The translations under genes were made by a program, and so were the position numbers. 64,000 nt of DNA from Oerskovia turbata (GTDB taxonomy: Bacteria; Actinomycetota; Actinomycetes; Actinomycetales; Cellulomonadaceae): assembly GCF_000718325.1 (NCBI RefSeq), contig NZ_JOFV01000018.1, positions 45,009-109,008 of the forward strand. The letters are read 5' to 3'. The notes below the pieces were generated by a model. That model made no database searches. It saw nothing but the letters and a program-made list of their open reading frames with translations, and was not told the DNA's origin. Within the stretch, counting starts at the first letter, position 1, and every line of letters begins with the position of its first letter. Positions 23,854 to 31,736 of the stretch are shown piece after piece.

Positions 23854-24471
23854 ATGGGCAGGTCGCAGTCGTTCGACACCACCACGGTGGTCCAGGCGGC
23901 CCGGGACGTGTTCTGGGACCAGGGTCTGGACGGAGCATCCCTCCCGGACCTCGAGCGCGCCACCGGGCTCAACCGGTCGAGCCTCTACCACGCGTTCGGC
24001 TCCAAGCGCGGGCTGTTCGACGCCGCCGTCGACGACTACCTCGACGCCGTGATCCGGCCCCGCCTGCGCCCGCTCGTCGCCGCAGGCCAGGGCGGCACCA
24101 CCCCGCCCGAGGCCGGACGCGCGGTGGTCACGTACTTCGACCGGTTGGCCTCCGCCGTCGGGCAGCTTCCCGCCGGCTCCCCGCGGCTCGGGTGCCTCCT
24201 CGTGGGGTGCGCGACCGGCGCCGCCGGGCACGACGAGGCGCTGCGCGCCGCGGTCGACGCCTACCGGGCCGAGCTGACCGACGCGCTCGCCGGGGCGCTG
24301 CACGCCGCGGACCCGGCGCTCGCGGACGACGCGGTCGAGCAGCGTGCACGCCTGCTGCTCTCGCTCCAGCTCGGCGCGCTCGCGCTCGCGCGCGTCAACC
24401 AGGACGAGGCCGTCGCGATGCTGCGCACCGCGCGCGACCAGGCGGCAGAGTGGGTCCCGCGCGACGCGTAG
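23854..24471 (+). CDS. TetR-family transcriptional regulator
   Basis: 205 residues. The N-terminal helix-turn-helix is clear (AARDVFWDQGLDGASLPDLE, then RATGLNRSSLYHAFGSKRGLF). The C-terminal ligand domain is Ala-rich with GCLLVGCATGAAGHDE, typical of TetR_C regulators next to small oxidoreductases. Most likely an autorepressor that also controls the divergent DUF1304/oxidoreductase pair; the ligand is unknown. Confidence 0.9.
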   Translation: MGRSQSFDTTTVVQAARDVFWDQGLDGASLPDLERATGLNRSSLYHAFGSKRGLFDAAVDDYLDAVIRPRLRPLVAAGQGGTTPPEAGRAVVTYFDRLASAVGQLPAGSPRLGCLLVGCATGAAGHDEALRAAVDAYRAELTDALAGALHAADPALADDAVEQRARLLLSLQLGALALARVNQDEAVAMLRTARDQAAEWVPRDA

Positions 24472-24483
24472 CGGCCCGGCGCG

Positions 24484-24918
24484 CTACGCCGTCTGCTCCC
24501 GGGCGATCCGCACGAGGTGCAGCAGCGCGTCGAGGTCGATGTCGGCGAGCGACTTGAAGCTCACGCTCGAGCTGCCGATCTTGGCGCGCCCCAGCGTGTG
24601 CGCGTACTTCTGCGCGACGTACTGGTCGTCCTCGGCGGCGTTGACGTACACGCTGAGGTAGTTCTGCTGGACGGCGAGGCCGACGACGAACCACTCGACG
24701 CTCCCGCCGCGGGGGCGCGGCTGGAGCAGGTCGCCGTACCCGACGATCCGCTGGTCGGTCCCTCCCCAGAAGACGCCTTCCCACAGGACCCGGGAGCGGC
24801 CCGACATCACCTCCGAGATCGCGGCGTCGAGGCGCAGGGCGTCGTCGCGGAACCGTTCGGGAACGGTCGTCAGGTACTCGTCGGGGTCGGTGTCGGTCTT
24901 CTGCACGAAACGCTCCAT
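24484..24918 (-). CDS. DUF1801 domain protein
   Basis: 144 residues. The pattern PDEYLTTVPERFRDDALRLD, GYGDLLQPRP and a C-terminal SFKSLADIDLDALLHLVR fits the small alpha/beta DUF1801 (YdhG-like) family, of unknown function and often encoded near regulators. It converges on the TetR gene with 12 bases between. Confidence 0.85.
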   Translation of the reverse strand: MERFVQKTDTDPDEYLTTVPERFRDDALRLDAAISEVMSGRSRVLWEGVFWGGTDQRIVGYGDLLQPRPRGGSVEWFVVGLAVQQNYLSVYVNAAEDDQYVAQKYAHTLGRAKIGSSSVSFKSLADIDLDALLHLVRIAREQTA

Positions 24919-25039
24919 CCGGTCGGGTCGGCTGGTCGAACGAGGCTATGCGTGCTGCCCGTGGGCAGGCGACCGGGCGCGCCAGACCGTGACCGGAACG
25001 TAGCCGGAGCACCCGGGTGCCCCCTTGCATCTAAGGTGC

Positions 25040-25051
25040 TATGGTCGCAAG
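25040..25051 (+). promoter_or_regulatory. Leaderless-type -10 box TATGGT
   Basis: TATGGT (25040-25045) lies six bases before the ATG at 25052, and no Shine-Dalgarno sequence is seen. No good -35 box is evident. Confidence 0.45.
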
Positions 25052-25702
25052 ATGTCGCCTCGCAGGAAGTCCGACGACCAGGCACCCAGCGCGGTCGAGC
25101 GCGCTTTCGCCGCGGTGTCCGCCGCGATCATCACGGGCGAGACGGCTCCCGGGGCGCTCATCACCGAGGGAGAGGTCGCCGACGAGCTCGGCATCAGCCG
25201 CACCCCCGTCCGTGAGGCGTTCCTCCAGCTCCAGACGTGCCGCCTGCTCACGCTGTTCCCCAAGCGGGGAGCGATCGTCGCGACGGTCGCGGACAAGGAG
25301 GTCGCGGACCTCCTCGCGGTCAGGATCATGCTCGAGTCGTCCGCGATCCGCGCCCTCGACGGAAACCCCCTGCCCGACGACGTCGCGCACGACCTCGACG
25401 ACCTCGTCGCCCAGCAGGTGGTCGCCGAGCACGACGGCGACCTGCTCGCCTTCTCGCGGGCCGACTTCGCGTTCCACTCCCGGGTCATCCGCGCCGGGGA
25501 CAACGACGTGATCGAAGACCTCTTCACGCACCTCGGCCCGCGCCTCGAGCTCCTGACCCACCGCGCCGTCCGGCGCGACGCGACCTCGCCCGCCCGCCTT
25601 CTCGCCGACCACCGCGTGCTCGCCACGCTGGCCCGCGCCGGGGACGCACAGGCCTACGAGGCCGCGCTGCGCGCGCACGTCCAGCGAGGCAACTACGGCT
25701 GA
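25052..25702 (+). CDS. GntR-family regulator (FCD type)
   Basis: 216 residues. A GntR winged helix (ALITEGEVADELGISRTPVR, then EAFLQLQTCRLLTLFPKRG) is followed by an FCD-like effector domain with helices RIMLESSAIRAL and FSRADFAFHSRVI; the family's metal-site positions Asp and His are present (ADFAFH). It probably responds to a small carboxylate or amino acid and controls the MFS transporter 45 bases downstream. The ATG at 25052 is preferred over the TTG at 25025 because of the TATGGT box. Confidence 0.88.
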   Translation: MSPRRKSDDQAPSAVERAFAAVSAAIITGETAPGALITEGEVADELGISRTPVREAFLQLQTCRLLTLFPKRGAIVATVADKEVADLLAVRIMLESSAIRALDGNPLPDDVAHDLDDLVAQQVVAEHDGDLLAFSRADFAFHSRVIRAGDNDVIEDLFTHLGPRLELLTHRAVRRDATSPARLLADHRVLATLARAGDAQAYEAALRAHVQRGNYG

Positions 25703-25747
25703 CGGGCGCCCCACCCGCCGCGACCGCCCCCGCCACCGAGAAAGACC

Positions 25748-26944
25748 ATGAACCGCCAACGCCCCTTCCCCGGCTGGCTGCGCGTCGCCCCGGCCCTCGT
25801 CGTCATGGCCTGGGGCGGGAACCACTTCACGCCGCTCCTGCACATGTACCAGGACCTCGGGCACTACTCCGTCGTCATGGTCGACCTGTTCCTCGGGATG
25901 TACGTCCTGGGCCTCGTGCCCGGCCTGCTCGTGGCCGGTCCGCTGTCCGACAGGTACGGGCGCAAGCCGCTCGCCGTCGTCGGGGTCCTGGGCGGGATCG
26001 GAGCCAGCGTGCTGATCGCGCTGGGGTTCGGCAGCGAGGTCGTCATCTGCCTGGGGCGGCTGCTCGCCGGGCTGAGCGTGGGCGTCGCGATGTCGGTGGG
26101 CACCAGCTGGGTCAAGGAGCTGTCGGGCGCGCCGTTCGACCTGGGGACCGACCAGACCGCGGGTGCGCGCCGCCCGTCGCTGTCCCTGACCCTCGGGTTC
26201 GGTGTCGGTGCCGGGATCTCGGGCGTGCTCGCCCAGTGGGGCCCGTGGCCGACGGTGACGCCCTACGCGGTCCACGTCGCCCTCAGCGTGGTCGCGCTCG
26301 TCCTGCTCGTGACCGCGACCGAGACCATCGACGGACACCGGTCGACGACGTCGCTCCTCGCCGACCTGCGGGTCCCTGCCGCCTCGCACCGCCGGTTCGT
26401 GCGCGTCGTCGTGCCCGCCGCCCCCTGGATCTTCGGGGCCGCCGGGATCGCCTACGCCGTCATGCCGCAGCTCGTGACCGAGCGGACCGGCGACCTGTCG
26501 CTGGCCTACGCGACGCTGCTCACGGTCCTCACGCTCGGCACGGGCGCGGTGGTCCAGTCGTTCGTCGCGGCGATCGACCGGGTCACGGGCGGACGGGCGC
26601 TCGTCGTCGGGATGGGGCTGATGCTGCTCGGCACGGGACTCGCCGCGACCAACGCGACCGTCCTGTCGCCCGTGCTCGGCGGGCTCGCCGCGCTCACGCT
26701 GGGCGCCGCGTACGGGATCTGCGTGGTCGCAGGCCTGATCGAGGTGCAGGCCATCGCGACGCCCACCGACCTCGCAGGACTCACGGGCGTCTACTACAGC
26801 CTGTCCTACGTGGGCTTCCTGCTGCCCGTGGCCCTCGCCGGGGCGACGGCGCTCGCGGGCTACACCGTGCTCCTCGCCGTGGTCGCGGCGGCCTGCGCGT
26901 GCTGCCTGGTGGCGGTCGCCCGAGGGCTGCGGGCGACGTCGTGA
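25748..26944 (+). CDS. MFS transporter
   Basis: 398 residues, about 12 membrane helices. The loop 2-3 signature is present as GPLSDRYGRKPLAVVG, with a related but weaker repeat in the second half. Substrate unknown; PGWLRVAPALVVMAWGGNHF at the N-terminus is seen in uncharacterised actinobacterial exporters or importers next to FCD regulators. It probably forms an operon with the GntR gene. Confidence 0.85.
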   Translation: MNRQRPFPGWLRVAPALVVMAWGGNHFTPLLHMYQDLGHYSVVMVDLFLGMYVLGLVPGLLVAGPLSDRYGRKPLAVVGVLGGIGASVLIALGFGSEVVICLGRLLAGLSVGVAMSVGTSWVKELSGAPFDLGTDQTAGARRPSLSLTLGFGVGAGISGVLAQWGPWPTVTPYAVHVALSVVALVLLVTATETIDGHRSTTSLLADLRVPAASHRRFVRVVVPAAPWIFGAAGIAYAVMPQLVTERTGDLSLAYATLLTVLTLGTGAVVQSFVAAIDRVTGGRALVVGMGLMLLGTGLAATNATVLSPVLGGLAALTLGAAYGICVVAGLIEVQAIATPTDLAGLTGVYYSLSYVGFLLPVALAGATALAGYTVLLAVVAAACACCLVAVARGLRATS

Positions 26945-27129
26945 CGCACCGCCGCTGCCGCTGAGGCGACGCATCCACCCGGTCGTGCCACGGACGACCC
27001 GTTCGACCCGGCGCAGGCCACCCGCGAACTCGCGTCATGGATCCGTTTCCACCCGGTCTCATCTACAGGAGTCAGAAGAGACCGGATCACAAACGTGGGC
27101 GACGTGCGGCGGCCACTGACGGAGGAACC

Positions 27130-27378
27130 ATGTCCATCACGGAGCGAACATCCCAGTCCCCACCTCCTGACGAGGTGCAGGAGGAGGTCGTGCTGTCCCG
27201 CCGTGAGCTCGTGGTGCTCACGCACCTCACCGAGGACATGACCCTGGAGCAGCTCGCGGCGATCCTGTTCGTCACGCGGAACACGGTCAAGTCCCAGCTG
27301 CGCAGCATCTACCGTAAGGTCGGCGTCTCGAACCGGGCCGACATCCTGCGCTGGGCGCGGGACCGCGGGATCTCCTAG
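27130..27378 (+). CDS. Orphan LuxR-type helix-turn-helix protein
   Basis: 82 residues consisting almost only of a LuxR DNA-binding domain: LSRRELVVLTHLTEDMTLEQ, then FVTRNTVKSQLRSIYRKVGV and SNRADILRWARDRG. There is no receiver or sensor domain. The ATG at 27130 follows GGAGGAACC; a longer frame from 27037 lacks support. It may bind DNA as a dimer on its own or compete with full-length LuxR regulators. A hairpin follows at 27447. Confidence 0.8.
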   Translation: MSITERTSQSPPPDEVQEEVVLSRRELVVLTHLTEDMTLEQLAAILFVTRNTVKSQLRSIYRKVGVSNRADILRWARDRGIS

Positions 27379-27446
27379 GCCCGGCACCGGGTTCGCCGTC
27401 TGACGGCGTCCGCGACCTTCGTCGCGCCCGAGGAAGCCGCTCTCCT

Positions 27447-27470
27447 CCCACGCCCAGGGACGAGCGTGGG
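27447..27470 (+). terminator. Hairpin after orphan LuxR gene
   Basis: CCCACGC and GCGTGGG pair perfectly around a 10-base loop, 69 bases after the LuxR stop. Confidence 0.4.
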
Positions 27471-27515
27471 GCGGGCGAGCTCAGGGCCTCTTCTCGACCC
27501 GTCGCCCCGGCGGGG

Positions 27516-27671
27516 TCAGTGGAACTCGTGACCCGCGTCGTCTGTGCCGACTGCTTCCATCGTGGCGTCCTCGCCCGGGGCGGAGGGTAGCGCGACGAAG
27601 CGCATCTCGACCAGGACGACGTCCTGGCACAGCGGACACAGGCGCTGTTCTTTCCATCGGCGGTGCGGCAT
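27516..27671 (-). CDS. Small CxxC protein, function unknown
   Basis: A 51-residue frame beginning MPHRRWKEQRLCPLCQDVVL and ending GTDDAGHEFH. CPLC with a trailing His could bind zinc. GAGGA sits six bases before the ATG, and the region between 27480 and 27680 is less GC-extreme than its surroundings. I do not recognise a family. Longer overlapping minus-strand frames here are Arg-rich and look spurious. It lies downstream of the terminator that closes the polyketide operon, so it needs its own promoter. Confidence 0.5.
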   Translation of the reverse strand: MPHRRWKEQRLCPLCQDVVLVEMRFVALPSAPGEDATMEAVGTDDAGHEFH

Positions 27672-27712
27672 CGCGATCCTCGGTTCTTGCGGTAGAGCAC
27701 GGACGTCGCAAA

Positions 27713-27745
27713 CGCCCCCGACCGGCCGCCGGCCGGTCGGGGGCG
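27713..27745 (-). terminator. Terminator of the phenolic-lipid operon
   Basis: Perfect 15-bp arms CGCCCCCGACCGGCC and GGCCGGTCGGGGGCG around GCC. It lies about 120 bases past the stop of the last gene of the minus-strand polyketide operon; the minus strand reads a pyrimidine-poor tail, so it is not a classic T-run terminator. Confidence 0.6.
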
Positions 27746-27758
27746 CTGTCTCGCTGAG

Positions 27759-27788
27759 CGGCGACGCGGGCAGGGGCTCGCGTCGCCG
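27759..27788 (-). terminator. Second hairpin downstream of polyketide operon
   Basis: Perfect 10-bp arms CGGCGACGCG and CGCGTCGCCG around a 10-base loop, just upstream (on the minus strand) of the 15-bp hairpin; the two may act in tandem. Confidence 0.45.
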
Positions 27789-27861
27789 TCGCTGATCGTA
27801 GCCCCTGGCGACGGTCCGTGGGTACGGGGGCGCACGACGTCTGCGAGGGGCGTGATCACGG

Positions 27862-29031
27862 TCAGCGCGCGAGCCGTTCCACGACCTTCCCGTAGAGCCA
27901 GGGCGCGTGCGCCGCGAGCGGCACGATCGCCCGCCGCCCGGGTGAGGTCGCCCACGCGACGAGCCCCGAGGTCAGCACGCGGTAGTCGCGCGTCACGCGC
28001 GACCAGTCGCGCTCGTACGCGTCCGGGTCGTCCAGGTGCCCGACGGCGGCGCTCGCCTGCGCGAGACCCACGCGCAGCCCTTCGCCCGTCAGGGCGTCCA
28101 CGTACCCCGACGCGTCCCCGACGAGGCGCACCCGACCGGTGCTGCGCCGTCGGGAGCGTTGACGCAGGGGGCCCGCGCCGCGGACCGGGCCCGACGGCTC
28201 GGCGTCCTGGAGGCGTTCGGCCAGCTCGGCGAAGCCCGCGAGAGCCTCGTCGAAGTGCGTCCCGGTGGGGCCGAGCATCGCGATCCCGACGACGTCGCGC
28301 GCCACGGGCGTCACGTACGCCTCGACGCGGTCGCCCCAGTGGACCTCGACCAGGTCCGTCCACGCGGGCACGCGGAAGTGGCGGCGCAGGCCGAAACGGC
28401 GCCGTGGGTCCGGGCCGGGACGGACGGGCGGCGCGGTGCCGCCCAGCTCGGTGGGGATGCGCGCGGCGTGCGGCACCGCTTCGTCGTCCGAGCGCACCGC
28501 TCCGTCGGGGTGCTCGCCGCCGCGGCGGCTCCGCGCCAGGAGCGACTCGTGCGCGGGCGCGTCCGCCCCGACGTCCAGGCCCGCGAGGCGTCGCACGGTC
28601 GAGTGCAGCCCGTCGCAGCCGAGCAGCCAGCGAGCACTGACGCCGGCGGCCGAGACGTCGTGGTCGGTCTGGTCGACGCTCTCGACCCGGCCGGTCACCG
28701 TCACGGCCCCGAGCGCTGCGGCGCGGTCGGCGAGCGCGGCGTGCAGCGTGGTCCGCCGCACGCCCCGGCCCTGCCCGGCCGTGAAGAGGTGGTCGGCGTG
28801 CCGGTGCGCGTCGCGGTAGCTGATGCCGCGCAGGACGTGACCGTCGGGGTCGACGTCGAGGGCGTGGAGCGCCCGCAGCGCGCCCGGCATGAGGCCCTCG
28901 CCGCACGCCTTGTCCACAGGCCCTGTGCGCGGTTCGACCACGACGACGTCGTAGCCCGCGAGCCGCGCCTCGATCGCGGCAGCGAGCCCGACCGGCCCGC
29001 CGCCCACGACCAGGACGTCGGTGTCGGTCAC
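27862..29031 (-). CDS. FAD-dependent hydroxylase/reductase (SrsC-like)
   Basis: 389 residues. The FAD motif is VVGGGPVGLAAAIEARLAG (residues 7-25), with ACGEGLMPGALRAL, a central LLGCDGLHSTVRRLAGL (the DG motif of flavin hydroxylases), and VRLVGDASGYVDALTGEGL for the second FAD contact. It resembles both geranylgeranyl-reductase-like oxidoreductases and the flavoprotein hydroxylase SrsC, which oxidises alkylresorcinols to quinones in Streptomyces griseus. The GTG start at 29031 overlaps the methyltransferase stop by four bases. Operon context makes a phenolic-lipid hydroxylase the best inference. Confidence 0.8.
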   Translation of the reverse strand: MTDTDVLVVGGGPVGLAAAIEARLAGYDVVVVEPRTGPVDKACGEGLMPGALRALHALDVDPDGHVLRGISYRDAHRHADHLFTAGQGRGVRRTTLHAALADRAAALGAVTVTGRVESVDQTDHDVSAAGVSARWLLGCDGLHSTVRRLAGLDVGADAPAHESLLARSRRGGEHPDGAVRSDDEAVPHAARIPTELGGTAPPVRPGPDPRRRFGLRRHFRVPAWTDLVEVHWGDRVEAYVTPVARDVVGIAMLGPTGTHFDEALAGFAELAERLQDAEPSGPVRGAGPLRQRSRRRSTGRVRLVGDASGYVDALTGEGLRVGLAQASAAVGHLDDPDAYERDWSRVTRDYRVLTSGLVAWATSPGRRAIVPLAAHAPWLYGKVVERLAR

Positions 29032-29576
29032 GTGCGCGGGAGCGCGTCGAGCGCGCGCTCCTCGGCCGGGAGGCGGAACCGCAGCAGCAGCACCGCGTTG
29101 AGCACCGTGAAGACGAGCGCGGTCGTCCAGCACGAGTGCACGAGCGGCAGCGCGAAGCCCTCGACGACCACCGCGACGTAGTTGGGATGCCGGAACCAGC
29201 GCTGCCCGGGATGCTGCGCGATCCAGCGGTACGGGCCACGGTCGACCCACGGCAGCCCGGGGACGACGATCACGCGCGTGTTCCACCGCGGCCCGAGCGA
29301 GGTGATGCACCACCAGCGCAGCGCCTGGCTCGCGACCACGAGCACGAACGCGGGCCACCCGACCCAGGGGACGAACGGTCGGTCGGCGACGTTGACCTCG
29401 ACCACGCACGCGACGAGCAGGCCCGTGTGCAGGGCGACCATCGCGGGGAAGTGCCCGCGCCCGGTCTCGACGCCGCCGCGCGCGAACGACCACCGCGCGT
29501 TGCGTGCCGAGACCACGAGCTCGGCGAGCCGTTCGAGCGCGGTCGCCCCGACCACGACGTAGAAGAAGACGAGCAT
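29028..29576 (-). CDS. ICMT-like membrane methyltransferase (SrsB-like)
   Basis: 182 residues with about five membrane helices and the isoprenylcysteine-methyltransferase-like C-terminal motif GPYRWIAQHPGQRWFRHPNYVA, followed by LRFRLPAEERAL. The His-Pro-x-Y motif binds SAM in this family. In the srs operon of S. griseus the equivalent protein O-methylates alkylresorcinols. Its ATG overlaps the polyketide synthase stop by one base (TGATG), and its stop overlaps the next gene, so three proteins are translationally coupled. Confidence 0.85.
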   Translation of the reverse strand: MLVFFYVVVGATALERLAELVVSARNARWSFARGGVETGRGHFPAMVALHTGLLVACVVEVNVADRPFVPWVGWPAFVLVVASQALRWWCITSLGPRWNTRVIVVPGLPWVDRGPYRWIAQHPGQRWFRHPNYVAVVVEGFALPLVHSCWTTALVFTVLNAVLLLRFRLPAEERALDALPRT

Positions 29577-30775
29577 CAGCCCTCCAGCGGCGACGCGGGC
29601 AGGCGGAGCAGCACGAGCTCGGCGCTCACCCCGGGGCCGAAGGCCATGAGGACGCCGTGCCGGCCGCGGGTCGTGCGCGGCGTCGCGAGGCGTCGCGCGG
29701 GGGGCGTCTCGCGTGCCGCGAGCGTCGCGGCGAGCACGTGCAGCACCGACGACGACGACAGGTTCCCGACGGCGGCGAGCGACTCCCGGCTGAACCGCAG
29801 GTCAGCCTCGTCGAGCCCCAGCGAGTCGCGCACCACGTCGAGGATGCGCGGCCCGCCCGCGTGCACGACCCACGTCCCGACGTCCTCGGCCGCGAGGTCG
29901 TGCTCGGCGAGCAGCGACTTCACGTCCCCCGCGAGGTGCGCCGCGATGACCTCGGGCAGGCCCGCGGACAGCACGATCCCGAACCCGCTGTCACGGATCG
30001 TCCAGCCGAGGTGGTCGGCCGTCTCGGGGTACAGGCGGCTGCGCGTGTCGACGACGTCGACGCCCAGCGGTGTCGCACCCGCTCCCGCGGCACGCCCCGC
30101 CCGGGTGCCACGCGCCCCCGGATCTCGCGTGGCGCCGTCGGGCAGCAGGGGCGGGCGGCCCGCCGGGTGCGCGTCCCCGACCATGACCACGGCCGCCGCG
30201 CCGTCGCCGAACAGCCCGGTCGAGACCAGGTTCGCCATCGAGTCGTCGCCGTGCTGGAGCGTGAGCGAGCACAGCTCGACCGACACCAGCAGGGCCACGT
30301 CCTGCGGGTGCCCGACGAGGTAGTCGTGCACGCGCGCGATCCCCGCGGCGCCCGCGACGCAGCCCAGACCGAAAGACGGCAGCCGCTTGATGTCGGTCCG
30401 CAGACCCAGGCGCGTCACGAGCTGCGCGTCGATCGAGGGCGCCGCGATCCCGGTCACCGAGGTGAAGAGGAGGAAGTCGACCTCCTCCGGCGCGAGCCCC
30501 GCAGCGTCGAGCGCGGTCCGGCACGCCTCCTCGGCGAGGTCCGTGCCGACGCGGATGAAGTGGTCGTTCGCGACCCCGAACGACGTGAGCCCCGCGTACT
30601 CGTCGAGAGCCAGAGCCGTGTGGCGGGTCCGCACGCCGCTCGCCTCGTGCAGCCGTCGGAGGACGGCGTGCTTGGCGGGCGACGGGGTCAGCAGGGGCCC
30701 GATCGTGTCCGTGATCTCGCTCTGAGGGTGCGCGACGCCCGGCAGAGCCGGACCGACCGCGAGCAATCGCGACAT
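29576..30775 (-). CDS. Type III polyketide synthase (alkylresorcinol/pyrone synthase-like)
   Basis: 399 residues. The chalcone-synthase-like catalytic triad is complete: Cys139 in SFGLGCVAGAAGI, His305 in WVVHAGGPRIL, Asn338 in AAVGNLSSSSVL. The C-terminal GVLMAFGPGVSAELVLLR loop is also conserved. The enzyme extends a fatty acyl starter with malonyl-CoA to an alkylresorcinol or alkylpyrone. A Pro/Gly/Arg-rich insertion (about residues 203-238) lies between strands and contains the window's dispersed 12-mer core. CACGAT lies six bases before the ATG. It is divergent from the UbiA gene. Confidence 0.93.
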   Translation of the reverse strand: MSRLLAVGPALPGVAHPQSEITDTIGPLLTPSPAKHAVLRRLHEASGVRTRHTALALDEYAGLTSFGVANDHFIRVGTDLAEEACRTALDAAGLAPEEVDFLLFTSVTGIAAPSIDAQLVTRLGLRTDIKRLPSFGLGCVAGAAGIARVHDYLVGHPQDVALLVSVELCSLTLQHGDDSMANLVSTGLFGDGAAAVVMVGDAHPAGRPPLLPDGATRDPGARGTRAGRAAGAGATPLGVDVVDTRSRLYPETADHLGWTIRDSGFGIVLSAGLPEVIAAHLAGDVKSLLAEHDLAAEDVGTWVVHAGGPRILDVVRDSLGLDEADLRFSRESLAAVGNLSSSSVLHVLAATLAARETPPARRLATPRTTRGRHGVLMAFGPGVSAELVLLRLPASPLEG

Positions 30776-30850
30776 TCCCGCATCGTGTCACGGCGACGCG
30801 CGGCCCGCGCGTTGCTAGCGTCGGGCGGGTGGAGGCCGGGGGATGACGAG

Positions 30851-31711
30851 ATGACGCCGCGAGCGACGGCGACGTCGACGACGGTGCGCGGGCTCGCACT
30901 GGCGAGCCATGCGGGGCCCACGGTCGTGGTCACCGTCCTGGCCGGCTTCTTCGCCGCGGGCGTGGGCTCGGGCCCAGGGACGACGGCGCTCGTGGTCGCC
31001 GCGGTCCTCACCGGACAGCTCTCGGTCGGCTGGTCCAACGACTGGCTCGACGCCCGCCGCGACGTCGTCGTGCAGCGCACGGACAAGCCCGTCGTCGCGG
31101 GGCTCGTGACGACCCGGCAGGTGCACGCCGCCGCACTCGTCGCAGCGGCCCTGTGCGTGGTGTTGTCGCTCGCGACCGGGCTCGTGGCCGGTCTGGTCCA
31201 CCTCGTCGCCGTCGCGAGCGCCTGGACCTACAACGCCTGGCTCAAGTCGACCGTGTGGTCCTGGGCGCCCTACGCGGTGTCGTTCGGGCTGCTGCCGCTG
31301 TTCGTGGTGCTCGCCGCTCCCGGCGACCGGGTCGCAGCGCCCTGGGCCATGGCCGGGACCGCGCTCCTCGGCGTGGGCGCGCACGTCGCCAACACCCTGC
31401 CCGACCTCGAGGACGACCGCGCCACCGGGATCCTGGGGCTGCCGCACCGGCTCGGTCGGACGCGGGCGAGCGTGCTGGCCCCGGCCGTGCTCGTCCTGGC
31501 CGTCGGTGTCGTGGTGCTCGGGCCGCCCGGACCGCCGACCGCCGCGGGCTGGGTCGGCGGAACGGTCGCGGTGGTGCTCGCGGTCTCGGCAGGTGTCGTC
31601 GCCGTGCGGCGCACCACGAGCCGGCTGCCCTTCGCGCTCAGCATGGCCGTCGCGGCCATGTGCGCGGTCCTGCTGGTGCTCGCCGGACCGGACGTCGCGC
31701 TGCCCAGGTGA
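30851..31711 (+). CDS. UbiA-family prenyltransferase
   Basis: 286 residues, about eight membrane helices. Both Asp-rich motifs are present: SNDWLDARRDVVVQRTDKP (Asn63, Asp64, Asp67, Asp71) and NTLPDLEDDRATG (Asp185, Asp188, Asp189), which bind prenyl diphosphate through magnesium. Members attach an isoprenoid chain to an aromatic acceptor in the membrane. Being divergent from the type III polyketide operon, it may prenylate the phenolic product; this link is inference. The frame open since 29504 belongs to shadow sequence; homology starts at the ATG at 30851. Confidence 0.88.
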   Translation: MTPRATATSTTVRGLALASHAGPTVVVTVLAGFFAAGVGSGPGTTALVVAAVLTGQLSVGWSNDWLDARRDVVVQRTDKPVVAGLVTTRQVHAAALVAAALCVVLSLATGLVAGLVHLVAVASAWTYNAWLKSTVWSWAPYAVSFGLLPLFVVLAAPGDRVAAPWAMAGTALLGVGAHVANTLPDLEDDRATGILGLPHRLGRTRASVLAPAVLVLAVGVVVLGPPGPPTAAGWVGGTVAVVLAVSAGVVAVRRTTSRLPFALSMAVAAMCAVLLVLAGPDVALPR

Positions 31712-31736
31712 GCGGCGCCGTCGGGCCTGCGGCAGG

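Noticed and set aside
25031..26974. A long minus-strand frame across the GntR and MFS genes
   Set aside because: It carries no recognisable motif; both genes on the plus strand have strong family signatures.
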